64,000 nucleotides of DNA from Variovorax paradoxus (GTDB lineage: Bacteria > Pseudomonadota > Gammaproteobacteria > Burkholderiales > Burkholderiaceae_C), in assembly GCF_018614955.1 (NCBI RefSeq), contig NZ_JAGGNV010000003.1:237126-301125 (forward strand). The letters run 5' to 3'. Every line of letters begins with the position of its first letter. Positions within the stretch are counted from its first letter, which is position 1. Positions 34,074 through 44,198 of this stretch are shown piece after piece. The position numbers were made by a program, and so were the translations under genes. A model generated the notes under the pieces. It searched no databases, was not told the origin of the DNA, and was given only the letters and a program-made list of their open reading frames with translations.

Positions 34074-35027
34074 TCAGATCGCCTGGCCTGTGGACTGGGC
34101 TTGCTGCTGCAGGACGATCGCGGGCGCGGCCGGGGCCGGTGCGCCGCTGCTGCCGTCGCCGGCGGCCATCTCGGTCTGCGGCTCCTTCATGCGAAACAGC
34201 TGCGACAGGGCCGCGCGGTACTGCGCCTGGCCGACCGAACCGGTGCTGTGGTGCGAGCCGCCCTCGACCAGCACGAACTGCTTGGGCACCGTGGCCGCCT
34301 CGTAGAGCTTGCGGCCCAGGGTCGGATTGATCAGGCTGTCGGCCGCGCCGTGCACCACCAGCAGCGGGGCGCCGATGTTCTTGACCCTGGTGACCGCTTC
34401 GAAGCGCTGGGTGATGAAGGGGCCGAAGGGCAGCCAGCCCCACTTGAAGCTGCTCACCACGTCGGCGATGGAGGTGAAGGTGCTCTCGACGATGGTGCCG
34501 CTCTCGTCATTGACCCGCGAGGCCAGGTCGATGCCGATCGCGCCGCCCAGCGAGTGGCCGAAGATGTAGCGCGGCTGCTGGGGATGCCGCGCTGCGAGCC
34601 AGATCCATGCGGCGCGCGCGTCTTCGCGGGCGGAGTCTTCCGAGGGCAGGGCCTTGCTGCTCTTGCCGAAGCCGCGGTAGTCGATGGCCAGCACCGAGAA
34701 GCCCAGCTCGTGCATGCGCCGCATGCGCGGCGCAGAGCCCGCCACGTTGTAGCGCGCGCCATGCAGGTAGAGCAGGACGGGCGTGTCGGCCGACTCAGGC
34801 GCGCCGCCGAGCCAGAGGCCGTGCAGGCGGGCCGGCTGGCCGGTGACGGAGGACTGAAAGTCGATCCAGACGTGGTCCATGCCCTCGGTCATGGATTCGG
34901 AATTGCCCCAGCTGCGGTCGCTCGGCTGGAAGATCCATTCGCGTTGCCGCTCGTCGAGGGTGGAGCAACCGGCCGCCAGCAAGGCGACCAGCGCGGTAGC
35001 GGATGCGAAGAGGGACCAGGATTTCAT
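34074..35027 (-). CDS. Alpha/beta-hydrolase lipoprotein
   Basis: 317 residues. The N-terminus MKSWSLFASATALVALLAAGC is a lipoprotein signal with the lipid-modified cysteine at 21, so the enzyme is tethered to the envelope. The hydrolase fold shows the oxyanion region LLYLHGARYN, the nucleophile elbow GHSLGG, an aspartate at VHGAADSLI and a histidine in GGSHHST. It resembles serine esterases/acyl hydrolases of the YfhR/BEM46 type. The C-terminus is a Pro/Ala/Gln tail. It is monocistronic, 46 bases from the MFS gene. Substrate unknown. Confidence 0.85.
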   Translation of the reverse strand: MKSWSLFASATALVALLAAGCSTLDERQREWIFQPSDRSWGNSESMTEGMDHVWIDFQSSVTGQPARLHGLWLGGAPESADTPVLLYLHGARYNVAGSAPRMRRMHELGFSVLAIDYRGFGKSSKALPSEDSAREDARAAWIWLAARHPQQPRYIFGHSLGGAIGIDLASRVNDESGTIVESTFTSIADVVSSFKWGWLPFGPFITQRFEAVTRVKNIGAPLLVVHGAADSLINPTLGRKLYEAATVPKQFVLVEGGSHHSTGSVGQAQYRAALSQLFRMKEPQTEMAAGDGSSGAPAPAAPAIVLQQQAQSTGQAI

Positions 35028-35143
35028 GGGCAAGACTGAAAGAGACAGGTGCTCGGCCGGAAAGTTCAACGAAAGACTGCATGCAACGTGCGTGCCCGGT
35101 CTGACGATGACCCCTGAAAACCCTCGGTTACGTGTCCAACAGA

Positions 35144-35166
35144 TGCCAAATGTGTGGAATTTGGCA
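35144..35166. terminator. Inverted repeat downstream of mutL
   Basis: TGCCAAAT (35144-35151) and ATTTGGCA (35159-35166) pair perfectly around a 7-base loop, 22 bases past the mutL stop. On the mutL strand no T-run follows. It may end mutL transcription, or be a binding site in front of the leftward hydrolase gene. Confidence 0.35.
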
Positions 35167-35188
35167 ACTTCCCGGGCGCGCTCCCGGT

Positions 35189-37015
35189 TCAGCGCCCGCG
35201 CATGAACAGCGAATCGAGCTCGCGGATCGAGACCTGGCGCCAGGTCGGCCGGCCGTGGTTGCACTGGTCCGAGCGCTCGGTGGCTTCCATCTGACGCAGG
35301 AGGCCGTTCATCTCGTCGATGGTCAGCCGGCGGTTGGCGCGCACCGCGCCATGGCAGGCCATGGTCGACAGCAGCTCGTTCTGGGCCCGCTGCACCACAG
35401 TGCTGGCGTCGTGGTTGGCCAGTTCGGCCAGCACGCTGCGGGCGAGCTCCACCGGGTCGCCGTCGGCCAGGGTGCCGGGCACCGCGCGCACCGCCAGCGT
35501 GCGCGGCGAGAAGGGCATGATCTCCAGGCCCAGCGAGGGCAGCACGGCGGCGCAGGCCTCGGCGGTCGCCACTTCCTGCGGCGTGGCGGCGAAGGTGGCC
35601 GGGATCAGCAGGGGCTGGCTCGTGATCGCGGCGCCGTCGAGCTGGGTCTTCAGGCGCTCGTAGACGATGCGCTCGTGCGCCGCATGCATGTCGACGATCA
35701 CCAGACCCTGGCTGTTCTCGGCCAGGATGTAGATGCCCTGCAGCTGGGCCAGCGCGCGGCCCAGGGGCCAGGCCCGGGCCTCGTCGGCGGCCGGGGCGGG
35801 CTTGATCGGCGCAGGCGCGGTGAAGGGCGTGGCCGGCGTCGCGGCAATGTCGTTGCGCTCGCCGGGCCACATGGCGGCCGAATCGCCGAGGCCGCGTTCC
35901 GCGGCGAAATGGATGACCGGCTGCGTCCACGAAGGCGCGGGCTGGGGCGAAAGCGGCTTGAAGAAGGGCTCGGCGGCCACCGCTGCCGCTTCGCCGGCCC
36001 GCGGCGCGGCCAGCGCGTTCTCGATCGCGTGGCGCACCGCCTGGTGCACCTCGCGCCCGTCGCGGAAGCGCACTTCGATCTTGGTGGGATGCACGTTGAC
36101 GTCGACGCGTGCCGGATCGATCTCGAGATAGAGCGCGTAGACCGGCTGGCGCTGGCCGTGCAGCACGTCTTCGTAGGCGCTGCGCACCGCGTGGGCCAGC
36201 ACCTTGTCGCGCACGAAGCGGCCGTTGACGTAGAAGAACTGCTGGTCGGCGCGCGAACGTGCCGCATCGGGAATGCCGGCGCGGCCCGCCACGCGCACCG
36301 GGCCCGCGGCGTGCTCGACCGCCACGCTCTGGGCGACGAAGTCCTCGCCGAGCGCATCGGCCAGGCGCCGCTCGCGTGCATCGGCGGCGCGCCACTGCTC
36401 GACCAGCCGGCCTTCGTGCCAGACCGAGAAGCCCACATCGGGCCGCGCCAGTGCGTGGCGGCGCACCGCCTCGATGCAGTGCGCGAGCTCGGTCGCATCG
36501 GTCTTCAGGAACTTGCGCCGGGCGGGCGTGGCGAAGAACAGCTCGCGCACCTCGACCGTGGTGCCGGTCGCGCGCGCCACCGGCCGCAGCTCGCCGGTGC
36601 GGCCGTCGAGCGCGAAGGCACTGTCGGCTGCGTGGAAGCGGGATTGCAGGCTGAGCTCGGCAATCGCGTTCATCGCGGCCAGCGCCTCGCCGCGAAAGCC
36701 CATCGTGCCGACGGTCTCCAGGTCGTTCAGGCTGGCGATCTTGCTGGTCGCGTGGCGGCGCAGGGCCAGCGGCAGCTCGTCGCGCGGCAGGCCCTGGCCG
36801 TCGTCCTCGACCGAGATCAGCCGCACGCCGCCGGCCGAGAGCCGCACCGTGATCTGGCGCGAGCCGGCGTCGAGCGCGTTGTCGAGCAGTTCGCGCACCA
36901 CCGACGCGGGCCGCTCCACCACTTCGCCGGCCGCGATCTGGCTGATCAGTTCGTCGGGAAGTTCGCGGATCGGACGGCGCGCAGCCGTGGCGAGGGAGGA
37001 GGGGAGAGCGCTCAC
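35189..37015 (-). CDS. mutL: DNA mismatch repair protein MutL
   Basis: Links MutS mismatch recognition to strand removal. 608 residues. The GHKL ATPase motifs are intact: E42 and N46 in RELLDNALDAG, DDGQG at 71-75, and GFRGEAL at 107-113. The C-terminal domain carries DMHAAHERIVYE at 442-453, the latent endonuclease motif (usually DQHA-x2-E-x4-E) with Met in place of Gln. The later metal-site motifs ACHGAV and CNHGRP are also present. It should therefore nick DNA, as expected in bacteria lacking MutH. The start is GTG 37015; no suitable ATG exists. It is divergent from the dedA gene. Confidence 0.96.
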   Translation of the reverse strand: MSALPSSLATAARRPIRELPDELISQIAAGEVVERPASVVRELLDNALDAGSRQITVRLSAGGVRLISVEDDGQGLPRDELPLALRRHATSKIASLNDLETVGTMGFRGEALAAMNAIAELSLQSRFHAADSAFALDGRTGELRPVARATGTTVEVRELFFATPARRKFLKTDATELAHCIEAVRRHALARPDVGFSVWHEGRLVEQWRAADARERRLADALGEDFVAQSVAVEHAAGPVRVAGRAGIPDAARSRADQQFFYVNGRFVRDKVLAHAVRSAYEDVLHGQRQPVYALYLEIDPARVDVNVHPTKIEVRFRDGREVHQAVRHAIENALAAPRAGEAAAVAAEPFFKPLSPQPAPSWTQPVIHFAAERGLGDSAAMWPGERNDIAATPATPFTAPAPIKPAPAADEARAWPLGRALAQLQGIYILAENSQGLVIVDMHAAHERIVYERLKTQLDGAAITSQPLLIPATFAATPQEVATAEACAAVLPSLGLEIMPFSPRTLAVRAVPGTLADGDPVELARSVLAELANHDASTVVQRAQNELLSTMACHGAVRANRRLTIDEMNGLLRQMEATERSDQCNHGRPTWRQVSIRELDSLFMRGR

Positions 37016-37075
37016 CGGGGCATTCTAGAAGGGCTTCCCGTGGGGCGGGCGGTGCCGCCCGGATAATGCGCGTCC

Positions 37076-37726
37076 ATGGAAATCATCAGCTTCTTCATCG
37101 ACTTCATCCTGCATGTCGACAAGCACCTCGAGGCCTTCGTCGTCGCCTACGGCCCCTGGGTGTATGCGCTGCTGTTCCTGATCGTGTTCGTCGAGACCGG
37201 GCTGGTCGTGATGCCCTTCCTGCCGGGCGACTCGCTGCTCTTCATCGTCGGCGCGCTGTGCGGCGTGGGACTGATGAGCTATTCGATCGCGGTGCCGGTC
37301 CTCATCGTGGCCGCGATCCTGGGCGACCAGTGCAACTACAGCATCGGGCGCTATTTCGGACCCAAGGTCTTCCAGTGGGAGAGCTCGCGCTTCTTCAACC
37401 GCAAGGCCTTCGACCAGGCGCATGCCTTCTACGAGCGCTACGGCGGCGTCACCATCATCCTCGCGCGCTTCATGCCCTTCATCCGCACCTTCGCGCCCTT
37501 CGTGGCGGGCGTGGCCGACATGACGCGCACCAAGTTCACGCTCTACAACATCGTCGGCGCGCTGCTGTGGGTGCTGGGCTTGTGCACTGCGGGCTACATG
37601 TTCGGCAACATGCCCTTCGTCAAGGAACACCTGGACAAGATCATCTGGGCCCTGATCTTCGTGCCGGGCCTGATCGCGATCTTCGGCGCCTGGCGCGCCG
37701 GCCGCACGCCTTCGTCGGTGCGTTGA
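37076..37726 (+). CDS. DedA-family membrane protein
   Basis: 216-residue inner-membrane protein. The family motifs are present: FVETGLVVMPFLPGDSLLF, GDQCNYSIGRYFG, and FYERYGGVTIILARFMPFIR ending in APFVAG. DedA/VTT-fold proteins are linked to lipid (undecaprenyl phosphate or phospholipid) flipping and to tolerance of pH and membrane stress. The E and R residues around FVETG and LARFMPFIRT match functionally needed positions in the family. Its promoter must overlap the mutL 5' end, because only 60 bases separate the start codons. Confidence 0.9.
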   Translation: MEIISFFIDFILHVDKHLEAFVVAYGPWVYALLFLIVFVETGLVVMPFLPGDSLLFIVGALCGVGLMSYSIAVPVLIVAAILGDQCNYSIGRYFGPKVFQWESSRFFNRKAFDQAHAFYERYGGVTIILARFMPFIRTFAPFVAGVADMTRTKFTLYNIVGALLWVLGLCTAGYMFGNMPFVKEHLDKIIWALIFVPGLIAIFGAWRAGRTPSSVR

Positions 37727-37730
37727 AGAC

Positions 37731-37759
37731 AAAAAAAGGCGCGCCCTTGGACGCGCCTT
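37731..37759 (-). terminator. Intrinsic terminator of the glycine-zipper lipoprotein gene
   Basis: AAGGCGCG (37736-37743) pairs with CGCGCCTT (37752-37759). On the minus strand the stem is followed by a T7 run, the classical form, 22 bases past the stop of the gene at 37782. It may also act on the convergent dedA transcript. Confidence 0.8.
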
Positions 37760-37781
37760 CGATCATGCAAGAGCCGCGAGC

Positions 37782-38060
37782 TCAGTAATTCGGGCCGTTA
37801 TAGGGGTAGTAGCCGCCACTGCGTTGTCCGCGGTAGTAGTTGCGCTCGTCGGCACGGCGACCCACCTGGTTACCGATCAGGCCCCCGATGGCGGCGCCAC
37901 CCACGGTGCTGGCAGTATTGCCGCCGATCGCATTGCCGACCACGGCACCACCCACGGCGCCGCCGGCTGTACCCCACTGCTCGTTCGGTCCCGCTGCGCA
38001 GCCCGCCAGGGTCATGACGGTCGTGGCCGCTGCGGCTGTGATCCAGAGACGTGTCTTCAT
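37782..38060 (-). CDS. Small glycine-zipper lipoprotein
   Basis: 92 residues. A lipoprotein signal ends in LAGC (C21). A glycine-zipper segment follows (GGAVGGAVVGNAIGGN and GGAAIGGLIGNQVG), forming two short helices that can pack in or against a membrane. The C-terminus is Tyr/Arg/Gly-rich. The family (Gly-zipper 2TM, near OsmB/YMGG-like proteins) is associated with envelope stress; the molecular role is unclear. AGGTGG precedes the ATG at 38060, and a strong terminator follows the gene. Confidence 0.85.
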   Translation of the reverse strand: MKTRLWITAAAATTVMTLAGCAAGPNEQWGTAGGAVGGAVVGNAIGGNTASTVGGAAIGGLIGNQVGRRADERNYYRGQRSGGYYPYNGPNY

Positions 38061-38270
38061 GGTGTCCACCTTTCGAGAGTGATGGACACATTCTGTAAAA
38101 GCCCTGCGCCACGGGTGTAGGAGTCCGCCGCACCCCCTTGCCCGAGAGCATGCGCTGCATTCGTGCAACAAAGAGCGCGCGTTCCGCAGGCGGCGGCGCA
38201 TGGCAGGCGGTTGCGAGGGCTGGCCAAGCAGGCTAGTCTGCGCGCATCGACACGTTCCCAGGAGGCAGCC

Positions 38271-39731
38271 ATGGAGATCCGCAATCCTTCCCCCGGCCTC
38301 TACAACGAGGACCTCGCACCCGCCAAGGTGCGCAACTGGGGCGCCTTCAGCATCTTCAACGTGTGGACCTCGGACGTGCACAGCCTGTGGGGCTACTACC
38401 TGGCAGCCAGCCTGTTCCTGCTGTGCGGCAGCTTCACCAACTTCCTGCTTGCGATCGGGCTCGGTTCGCTGGTGATCTTCTTCCTCATGAACCTGATCGG
38501 CTACGCCGGCGAAAAGACCGGGGTGCCGTATCCGGTGCTGGCGCGTGCGTCCTTCGGCGTCTGGGGCGCCAACCTGGCGGCGCTGGTGCGGGCCGTGGTG
38601 GCGTGCTTCTGGTACGGCGCGCAGACGGCGGCCGCGTCGGGCGCCGTGGTCGCCTTGCTGATCCGCGACGGCAGCATGCTCGAGTTCCACAAGAGCACGC
38701 AGGTCCTGGGCCATTCGGGGCTGGAGGTGATCTGCTACGTGGTGATCTGGGCGCTGCAGTTGCTCATCATCCAGAAAGGCATGGAGACGGTGCGCAGGTT
38801 CCAGGACTGGGCCGGCCCCGCGGTATGGATCGCGATGCTGATCCTGGCCATCGGGCTGTGCGTCAAGGCGGGCGGCTTCTCCTTCGACCACGGCATCCCG
38901 GGAGACGTGCTGCTGGCAAAGACCAAGGACGCCGGCGTGAGCGGCGAACCGGGCTCTTTCTGGGCCTTGATGGCGGTGGCCGCGACCTGGATCACCTACT
39001 TCGCCGCGCTGTACCTCAACTTCTGCGACTTCTCGCGCTACGCCAGGAACAAGGACGCGGTGAAGAAAGGCAACCTCTGGGGCCTGCCGGTCAACCTGAT
39101 CGCCTTCTCGCTGGTCGCCGGCATCACGACCATCGCGGCTTTCAAGGTCTACGGTGAGGTATTGCTGCATCCGGAACAGATCTCCGCCAAGTTCGACAGC
39201 TGGGTGCTGGCGCTGATCGCCGCCATCACCTTCGCGGTGGCCACGCTGGGCATCAACGTCGTCGCGAACTTCGTCTCCGCCGCCTTCGACATCTCGAACG
39301 TGTTCCCCCGGCAGATCAGCTTCAAGAAGGGCGGCTACATCGCGGCGGCGATTGCGCTGGTGCTCTATCCCTTCGCGCCCTGGGAGGGCAATGCCGCGAA
39401 TTTCGTCAACGCCATTGGCGCCACGATGGGGCCGCTCTTGGGCGTCATCCTGGTCGACTACTACCTGGTCGCGAAAGGCAACATCAATGTCGCGGCGCTC
39501 TACGACGAGAACGGCGAATATCGCTACGAGGGCGGCTGGAACGTCAACGCGCTCGTGGCCGCGGGCGTCGGCAGCGTGTTCTCGACCCTTCTTCCGAACT
39601 TCACCAGCCTGCTGCCGGCCTGGTGGAACACCTACGGCTGGTTCTTCGGCGTGCTGATCGGCGGCGGCGTGTACCTGTTGATGGCGACCCTGCGGCCGCG
39701 CGCCGCGGTCGCCGCAGGTGCGAAGGTCTGA
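38271..39731 (+). CDS. NCS1-family nucleobase/allantoin permease
   Basis: 486-residue transporter with 12 helices. The family N-terminus LYNEDLAPAKVRNWGAFSIFNVW is followed by the helix-1 region SDVHSLWGYYLA. NCS1 proteins import purines, pyrimidines, hydantoins or allantoin with Na+ or H+. AGGAGG lies 7 bases before the ATG at 38271, a strong ribosome site. No catabolic gene for purine, pyrimidine or hydantoin is adjacent, so the substrate is open. Downstream, 15 bases separate it from the convergent amiC stop. Confidence 0.9.
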   Translation: MEIRNPSPGLYNEDLAPAKVRNWGAFSIFNVWTSDVHSLWGYYLAASLFLLCGSFTNFLLAIGLGSLVIFFLMNLIGYAGEKTGVPYPVLARASFGVWGANLAALVRAVVACFWYGAQTAAASGAVVALLIRDGSMLEFHKSTQVLGHSGLEVICYVVIWALQLLIIQKGMETVRRFQDWAGPAVWIAMLILAIGLCVKAGGFSFDHGIPGDVLLAKTKDAGVSGEPGSFWALMAVAATWITYFAALYLNFCDFSRYARNKDAVKKGNLWGLPVNLIAFSLVAGITTIAAFKVYGEVLLHPEQISAKFDSWVLALIAAITFAVATLGINVVANFVSAAFDISNVFPRQISFKKGGYIAAAIALVLYPFAPWEGNAANFVNAIGATMGPLLGVILVDYYLVAKGNINVAALYDENGEYRYEGGWNVNALVAAGVGSVFSTLLPNFTSLLPAWWNTYGWFFGVLIGGGVYLLMATLRPRAAVAAGAKV

Positions 39732-39746
39732 CCGGGGCAGCGCGCG

Positions 39747-41195
39747 CTACAGCTGACGGCTGCGCGCCAGCGGCGGGTTCTGTGCGAAGTAGCGCTGGAT
39801 GCCGCGCATCAACGCATCCGCGAGGTTTTCCTGGTATTCGACGCTCCGCAGCTTGGCTTCTTCTTCCGGGTTGCTGATGAAGGCTGTTTCAACCAGCACG
39901 CTCGGGATGTCGGGCGCCTTGAGGACGGCGAAGCCGGCCTGCTCGACCTGCGGCTTGTGCAGGCGCGCGCCGATGCCGCGGATCTCGCCGAGCATCGCGC
40001 CGCCGAGCTTGAGGCTGTCGTTGATCTGAGCCGTGGTGCTCATGTCGAGCAGGGCGCGCTGCACCTGGACCTCGTGCGTGCCCACGTTCACGCCGCCGAC
40101 CTTGTCGGCCTGGTTTTCCTTGTTGGCGAGCCAGCGGGCAGCGCTGCTCGAAGCGCCGGTCTGGCTCAGCGCGAACACGCTGGCGCCGCGCGCTTCGGGC
40201 GTGGTGAAGGCATCGGCATGGATGCTCACGAACAGGTCGGCCTGCACGCGGCGCGCCTTCTGCACGCGCACGCCCAGCGGCACGAAGAAATCGGCATCGC
40301 GCGTGAGAAAGGCGCGCATCGGATTGCCGTTGACGCTACTCGCGTTGATGCGGTCGCGCAGCCGATGCGCGACCTGCAGCACGATGTCTTTTTCGCGCGT
40401 GCCGTTGGGGCCGATCGCGCCCGGGTCCTCGCCGCCGTGGCCCGGATCGAGCGCGACGATGATGATGCGGTCGGTGCGGCTCGCGGTCGCGCCGCCGTTG
40501 CGCGCGGTGGCGGAAGATGGCGGCGGAAGGGGCGTTACCGGCGTCGTGCCCACCACGGGCGGCAGCGGCGCCGGAACGACCAGCGCCTGTGCGGGCGGTG
40601 CAGAAGGCGAGGAGCGCTGCGCCTGCTGCGCCATCAATTCGCCCAGCGGATCGACGGCCGGCGGCGCGGGCGTGCGCGGCGCAATGCCGGCCACGGCGGC
40701 ATCGCGGCCGGGGGCCTTGGGCGCATCGCGCAGCCGCTCGGCGATCAGGGCTTCCAGCGGATCGAGCGCCAGCTGCGGATAGAGGTCCAGCACCAGCCGG
40801 TGCTGGTAGGCGGCCACCGGCGCCAGCGAGAACACCTGAGGGGCCACCGACTGCTTGAGGTCGAACACGATGCGCACCACGCTGGGTGCGAACTGCCCGA
40901 CGCGCAGGCCGTTGATGTAGGGGTCGTCGGGCTTGATCTTGCCGACCAGCTCGCGCAGCGCGGGATTGAGTTCGATGCCGTCGATGTCGACCGCCAGCCG
41001 CGGCGGACTGCCGACCACGAGTTGCTGCGAGTTCAGCCGGCCGTCGGATTCGATGGTGACGCGCGTGTAGTCGGCTGCCGGCCAGACGCGCACCGCCATG
41101 ATGGTGGCGCCGCGCGCGATCTCGTGCACGCCGAGCAAGAGGGCGATGCTGCCGCCTTGCAGCAGCACGCGACGTTTGAGTTGGCCGGCTTTCAT
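39747..41195 (-). CDS. amiC: N-acetylmuramoyl-L-alanine amidase (AmiC type)
   Basis: 482-residue cell-wall hydrolase that splits septal peptidoglycan during cell separation. The N-terminus has a Tat-like signal (KRRVLLQGG). An AMIN targeting domain (about 35-135) is followed by a Pro/Ala linker (about 165-240) and the Amidase_3 zinc domain. Its ligands and catalytic residues are H253 in LDPGHGGEDPG, E268 in TREKDIV, H326 in SIHADAF and E436 in LVETAFIS. The ATG overlaps the tsaE stop (ATGA). tsaE-amiC order is common in proteobacteria. Activity normally needs an EnvC/NlpD-type activator encoded elsewhere. Confidence 0.94.
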   Translation of the reverse strand: MKAGQLKRRVLLQGGSIALLLGVHEIARGATIMAVRVWPAADYTRVTIESDGRLNSQQLVVGSPPRLAVDIDGIELNPALRELVGKIKPDDPYINGLRVGQFAPSVVRIVFDLKQSVAPQVFSLAPVAAYQHRLVLDLYPQLALDPLEALIAERLRDAPKAPGRDAAVAGIAPRTPAPPAVDPLGELMAQQAQRSSPSAPPAQALVVPAPLPPVVGTTPVTPLPPPSSATARNGGATASRTDRIIIVALDPGHGGEDPGAIGPNGTREKDIVLQVAHRLRDRINASSVNGNPMRAFLTRDADFFVPLGVRVQKARRVQADLFVSIHADAFTTPEARGASVFALSQTGASSSAARWLANKENQADKVGGVNVGTHEVQVQRALLDMSTTAQINDSLKLGGAMLGEIRGIGARLHKPQVEQAGFAVLKAPDIPSVLVETAFISNPEEEAKLRSVEYQENLADALMRGIQRYFAQNPPLARSRQL

Positions 41196-41677
41196 GAGGA
41201 AGCGGCAGCGAGCAACCGGCTGCCGCGCGGCGTGTTCGCGCGCAGGGTCACGGTGCGGGTGTCGTCGGTCATTGCTTCGATTTTAATAGCAAGGTCTGCA
41301 AGCGGAATGCGCCCTGCAGCGTTTTCTGGCCATTCCGCGAGTTTGAGGCCCGAACCCGCGAAGATGTCACGGAAGCCCGCATCGTCCCATTCGTGCGGAT
41401 CGCTGAAACGGTAGAAATCGAAGTGGAAGATGCTGAGGCCGCCGGGCGCTTCGTGCGGCTCGACCACCGCGTAGGTCGGGCTCTTGATGCGCGAGCCGAT
41501 GCCCAGCGCGCGCAACAGGTGGCGCACGAAGGTGGTCTTGCCGGCGCCGAGGTCTCCATGCAATGCAATGAACGCGTCAGCCAGGTCGGGCGATGACGCG
41601 AGTGCGCATGCGAGGGCGTCGCAATCGTCCTCGCTGCGCCAGCGTTGCACGAGGCTTTGAGTTTCTACAATCGGCAG

Positions 41678-41692
<15 letters not shown>
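41192..41692 (-). CDS. tsaE: tRNA threonylcarbamoyladenosine biosynthesis ATPase TsaE
   Basis: 166 residues. The P-loop is HGDLGAGKTTFVRHLL (about 45-60). It is followed by KSPTYAVVEPH, FHFDFYRF and the E/W-containing LAEWPENA motif. TsaE works with TsaB and TsaD to make t6A37 in ANN-decoding tRNAs. ATG 41692 is used, but it lies inside the divergent queG gene if that starts at 41678. Shorter alternatives (for example GTG 41650) would remove the overlap. The stop overlaps the amiC ATG. Confidence 0.93.
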
Positions 41693-42734
<1,042 letters not shown>

Positions 42735-42748
<14 letters not shown>

Positions 42749-43157
42749 TGGCGGAGATCTGCGCCGTTCCCGCGTCGAGCGAACGCATCGAGCTCAGCCG
42801 CAGCGAGGCGTACTTGAGCACCGGGTTGTTGATCAGCTTGCCGCTGAAATGACCGTTGAAGCGCGTGTCCTTGCAGCCGCTCATCGTGAGGTCGAGCGAT
42901 GCATTGGCCGGCGAGACGAAGTCGACGCTGGAGCCCGTCATCGTGCAGGCGGCGCCCGGCACCTGGCCGCGCACCGTGCCGTCGGAATCGATCTGCATCG
43001 CGCCCGGATGGACCGCCGGCGGGCCCTGCGCGCCGGTGTCCTGCTGGACCACGTAGAAAAGAAAAGGCCCGCTCCACGCGCCGTGGTAGCGGGTGTGCTC
43101 CTGCGCCTGCACCGACCCCGCGAGCAATGCTGCGACAACGGCCGGTAGGTAGCGCAT
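42735..43157 (-). CDS. Small secreted protein of unknown function
   Basis: 140 residues beginning with a clear signal peptide (MRYLPAVVAALLAGSVQA, cut before QE). The mature part has two cysteines (in GAACTMTGS and MSGCKDTRF), probably a disulfide, and a pattern of short beta strands (WSGPFLFYVVQQDTG, RFNGHFSGKL) suggesting a small beta-barrel or sandwich. I do not recognise a named family. It stands between the convergent queG gene and an AEC transporter gene on its own strand, 30 bases downstream of the latter. Confidence 0.75.
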
Positions 43158-43187
43158 CGTTCGATGGTAGCGACTGATGATGACGGT

Positions 43188-44093
43188 TCAGCGCGAGAGC
43201 GCCAGGGCGAAGGGCAGGCTTGCCACACCGAGCAGCGTCGACAGCGTCACGAGGCCCGCCACGTAGGGGCCGTTGTAGCCCATGCGTGCCGCCAGCACGT
43301 AGGCGCTCGACGCGGTCGGCACCGCGGAAAAGGTCATCAGCACCGCGGCCTGCGCGCCGTCGAGCTGCAGCGCGCCGGCCAGGCCCCAGGCGATCAGCGG
43401 CAGCACCAGATGGCGGATCGACAGCACCGACACCGCGAGCACCTTGCCGCGCGCGAGCGTCGCGAATTGCATGCCGGCGCCGGCCGCCATCAGGCCGAGC
43501 GCGAGCGATGCGGCGCCGATGCGCGTGAGGGTCGGCTCCAGCCAGTTCGGCACGCTGAAGCCGAGCACGTTGGCGACCAGGCCGCTGAGCGTCGCGATGA
43601 TCAGCGGGTTGCGGACCAGCTGTCGCGCCAGGCCGGTCTGCGCATGCCGCGCCATCGGCCACACGGCGGCGATGTTGAAGAGCGGCACGCAGGCGCCGAT
43701 CAGCACCGCGATCATCAGGAGCCCGGCGGGGCCCGCCGTCCGCTCGGCCAACGCAAGGCAGATGAAGGAGTTGAAGCGGAAGGCGATCTGCGCGCTGGCC
43801 GCATGGTCGCTGCGGTCGATGTGCGTGCCGATGCCGGGCAGAAAGGGCAGCATGTAGGCGAGCGCAATGCCGGACAGTCCGACGCCGACGCCGGCGGTCA
43901 GCAGGTGCGAGGTGGCGCCGAAGTCGAGCGGGCTGCGCACGATCGAGTGGAACAGCAGCACCGGAAAAAGAAAGTAGTAGACCAGGCTCTCGACCTGGTC
44001 CCAGACGCGGCGGTCCAGCGGGGTGTAGCGGCAGAGCAGCCAACCGCAGGCGATGAGGGAGAAGTCGGGGAAGAGCAGTTGGGCATAGTTCAC
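43188..44093 (-). CDS. AEC (auxin efflux carrier) family transporter
   Basis: 301 residues with about ten hydrophobic segments and the AEC pattern of two five-helix halves. The motif RNPLIIATLSGLVANVLG in the middle and the end LSTLLGVASLPFALAL are typical of bacterial AEC/MdcF-like carriers, which move malonate, malate or similar acids. The start is GTG 44093 (VNYAQLLFPDF); an upstream ATG frame would include unlikely sequence. It is divergent from a Bug receptor gene across 105 bases. The two may handle related carboxylates, but this is inference. Confidence 0.85.
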   Translation of the reverse strand: MNYAQLLFPDFSLIACGWLLCRYTPLDRRVWDQVESLVYYFLFPVLLFHSIVRSPLDFGATSHLLTAGVGVGLSGIALAYMLPFLPGIGTHIDRSDHAASAQIAFRFNSFICLALAERTAGPAGLLMIAVLIGACVPLFNIAAVWPMARHAQTGLARQLVRNPLIIATLSGLVANVLGFSVPNWLEPTLTRIGAASLALGLMAAGAGMQFATLARGKVLAVSVLSIRHLVLPLIAWGLAGALQLDGAQAAVLMTFSAVPTASSAYVLAARMGYNGPYVAGLVTLSTLLGVASLPFALALSR

Positions 44094-44198
44094 CGGTCGA
44101 GGATAAACGGCCGATTCCCATGGGTTATCCACGAACTGGGGCGCTCGCGGACCCGTTAGCATCCTGGCTTCGCTTTTTCGACCTCCAGGAGCTCTTCA

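Noticed and set aside
39747..41414. Plus-strand frame of 485 codons opposite amiC and tsaE
   Set aside because: The minus strand carries complete amidase zinc ligands and the TsaE P-loop; the plus frame is low-complexity shadow sequence.
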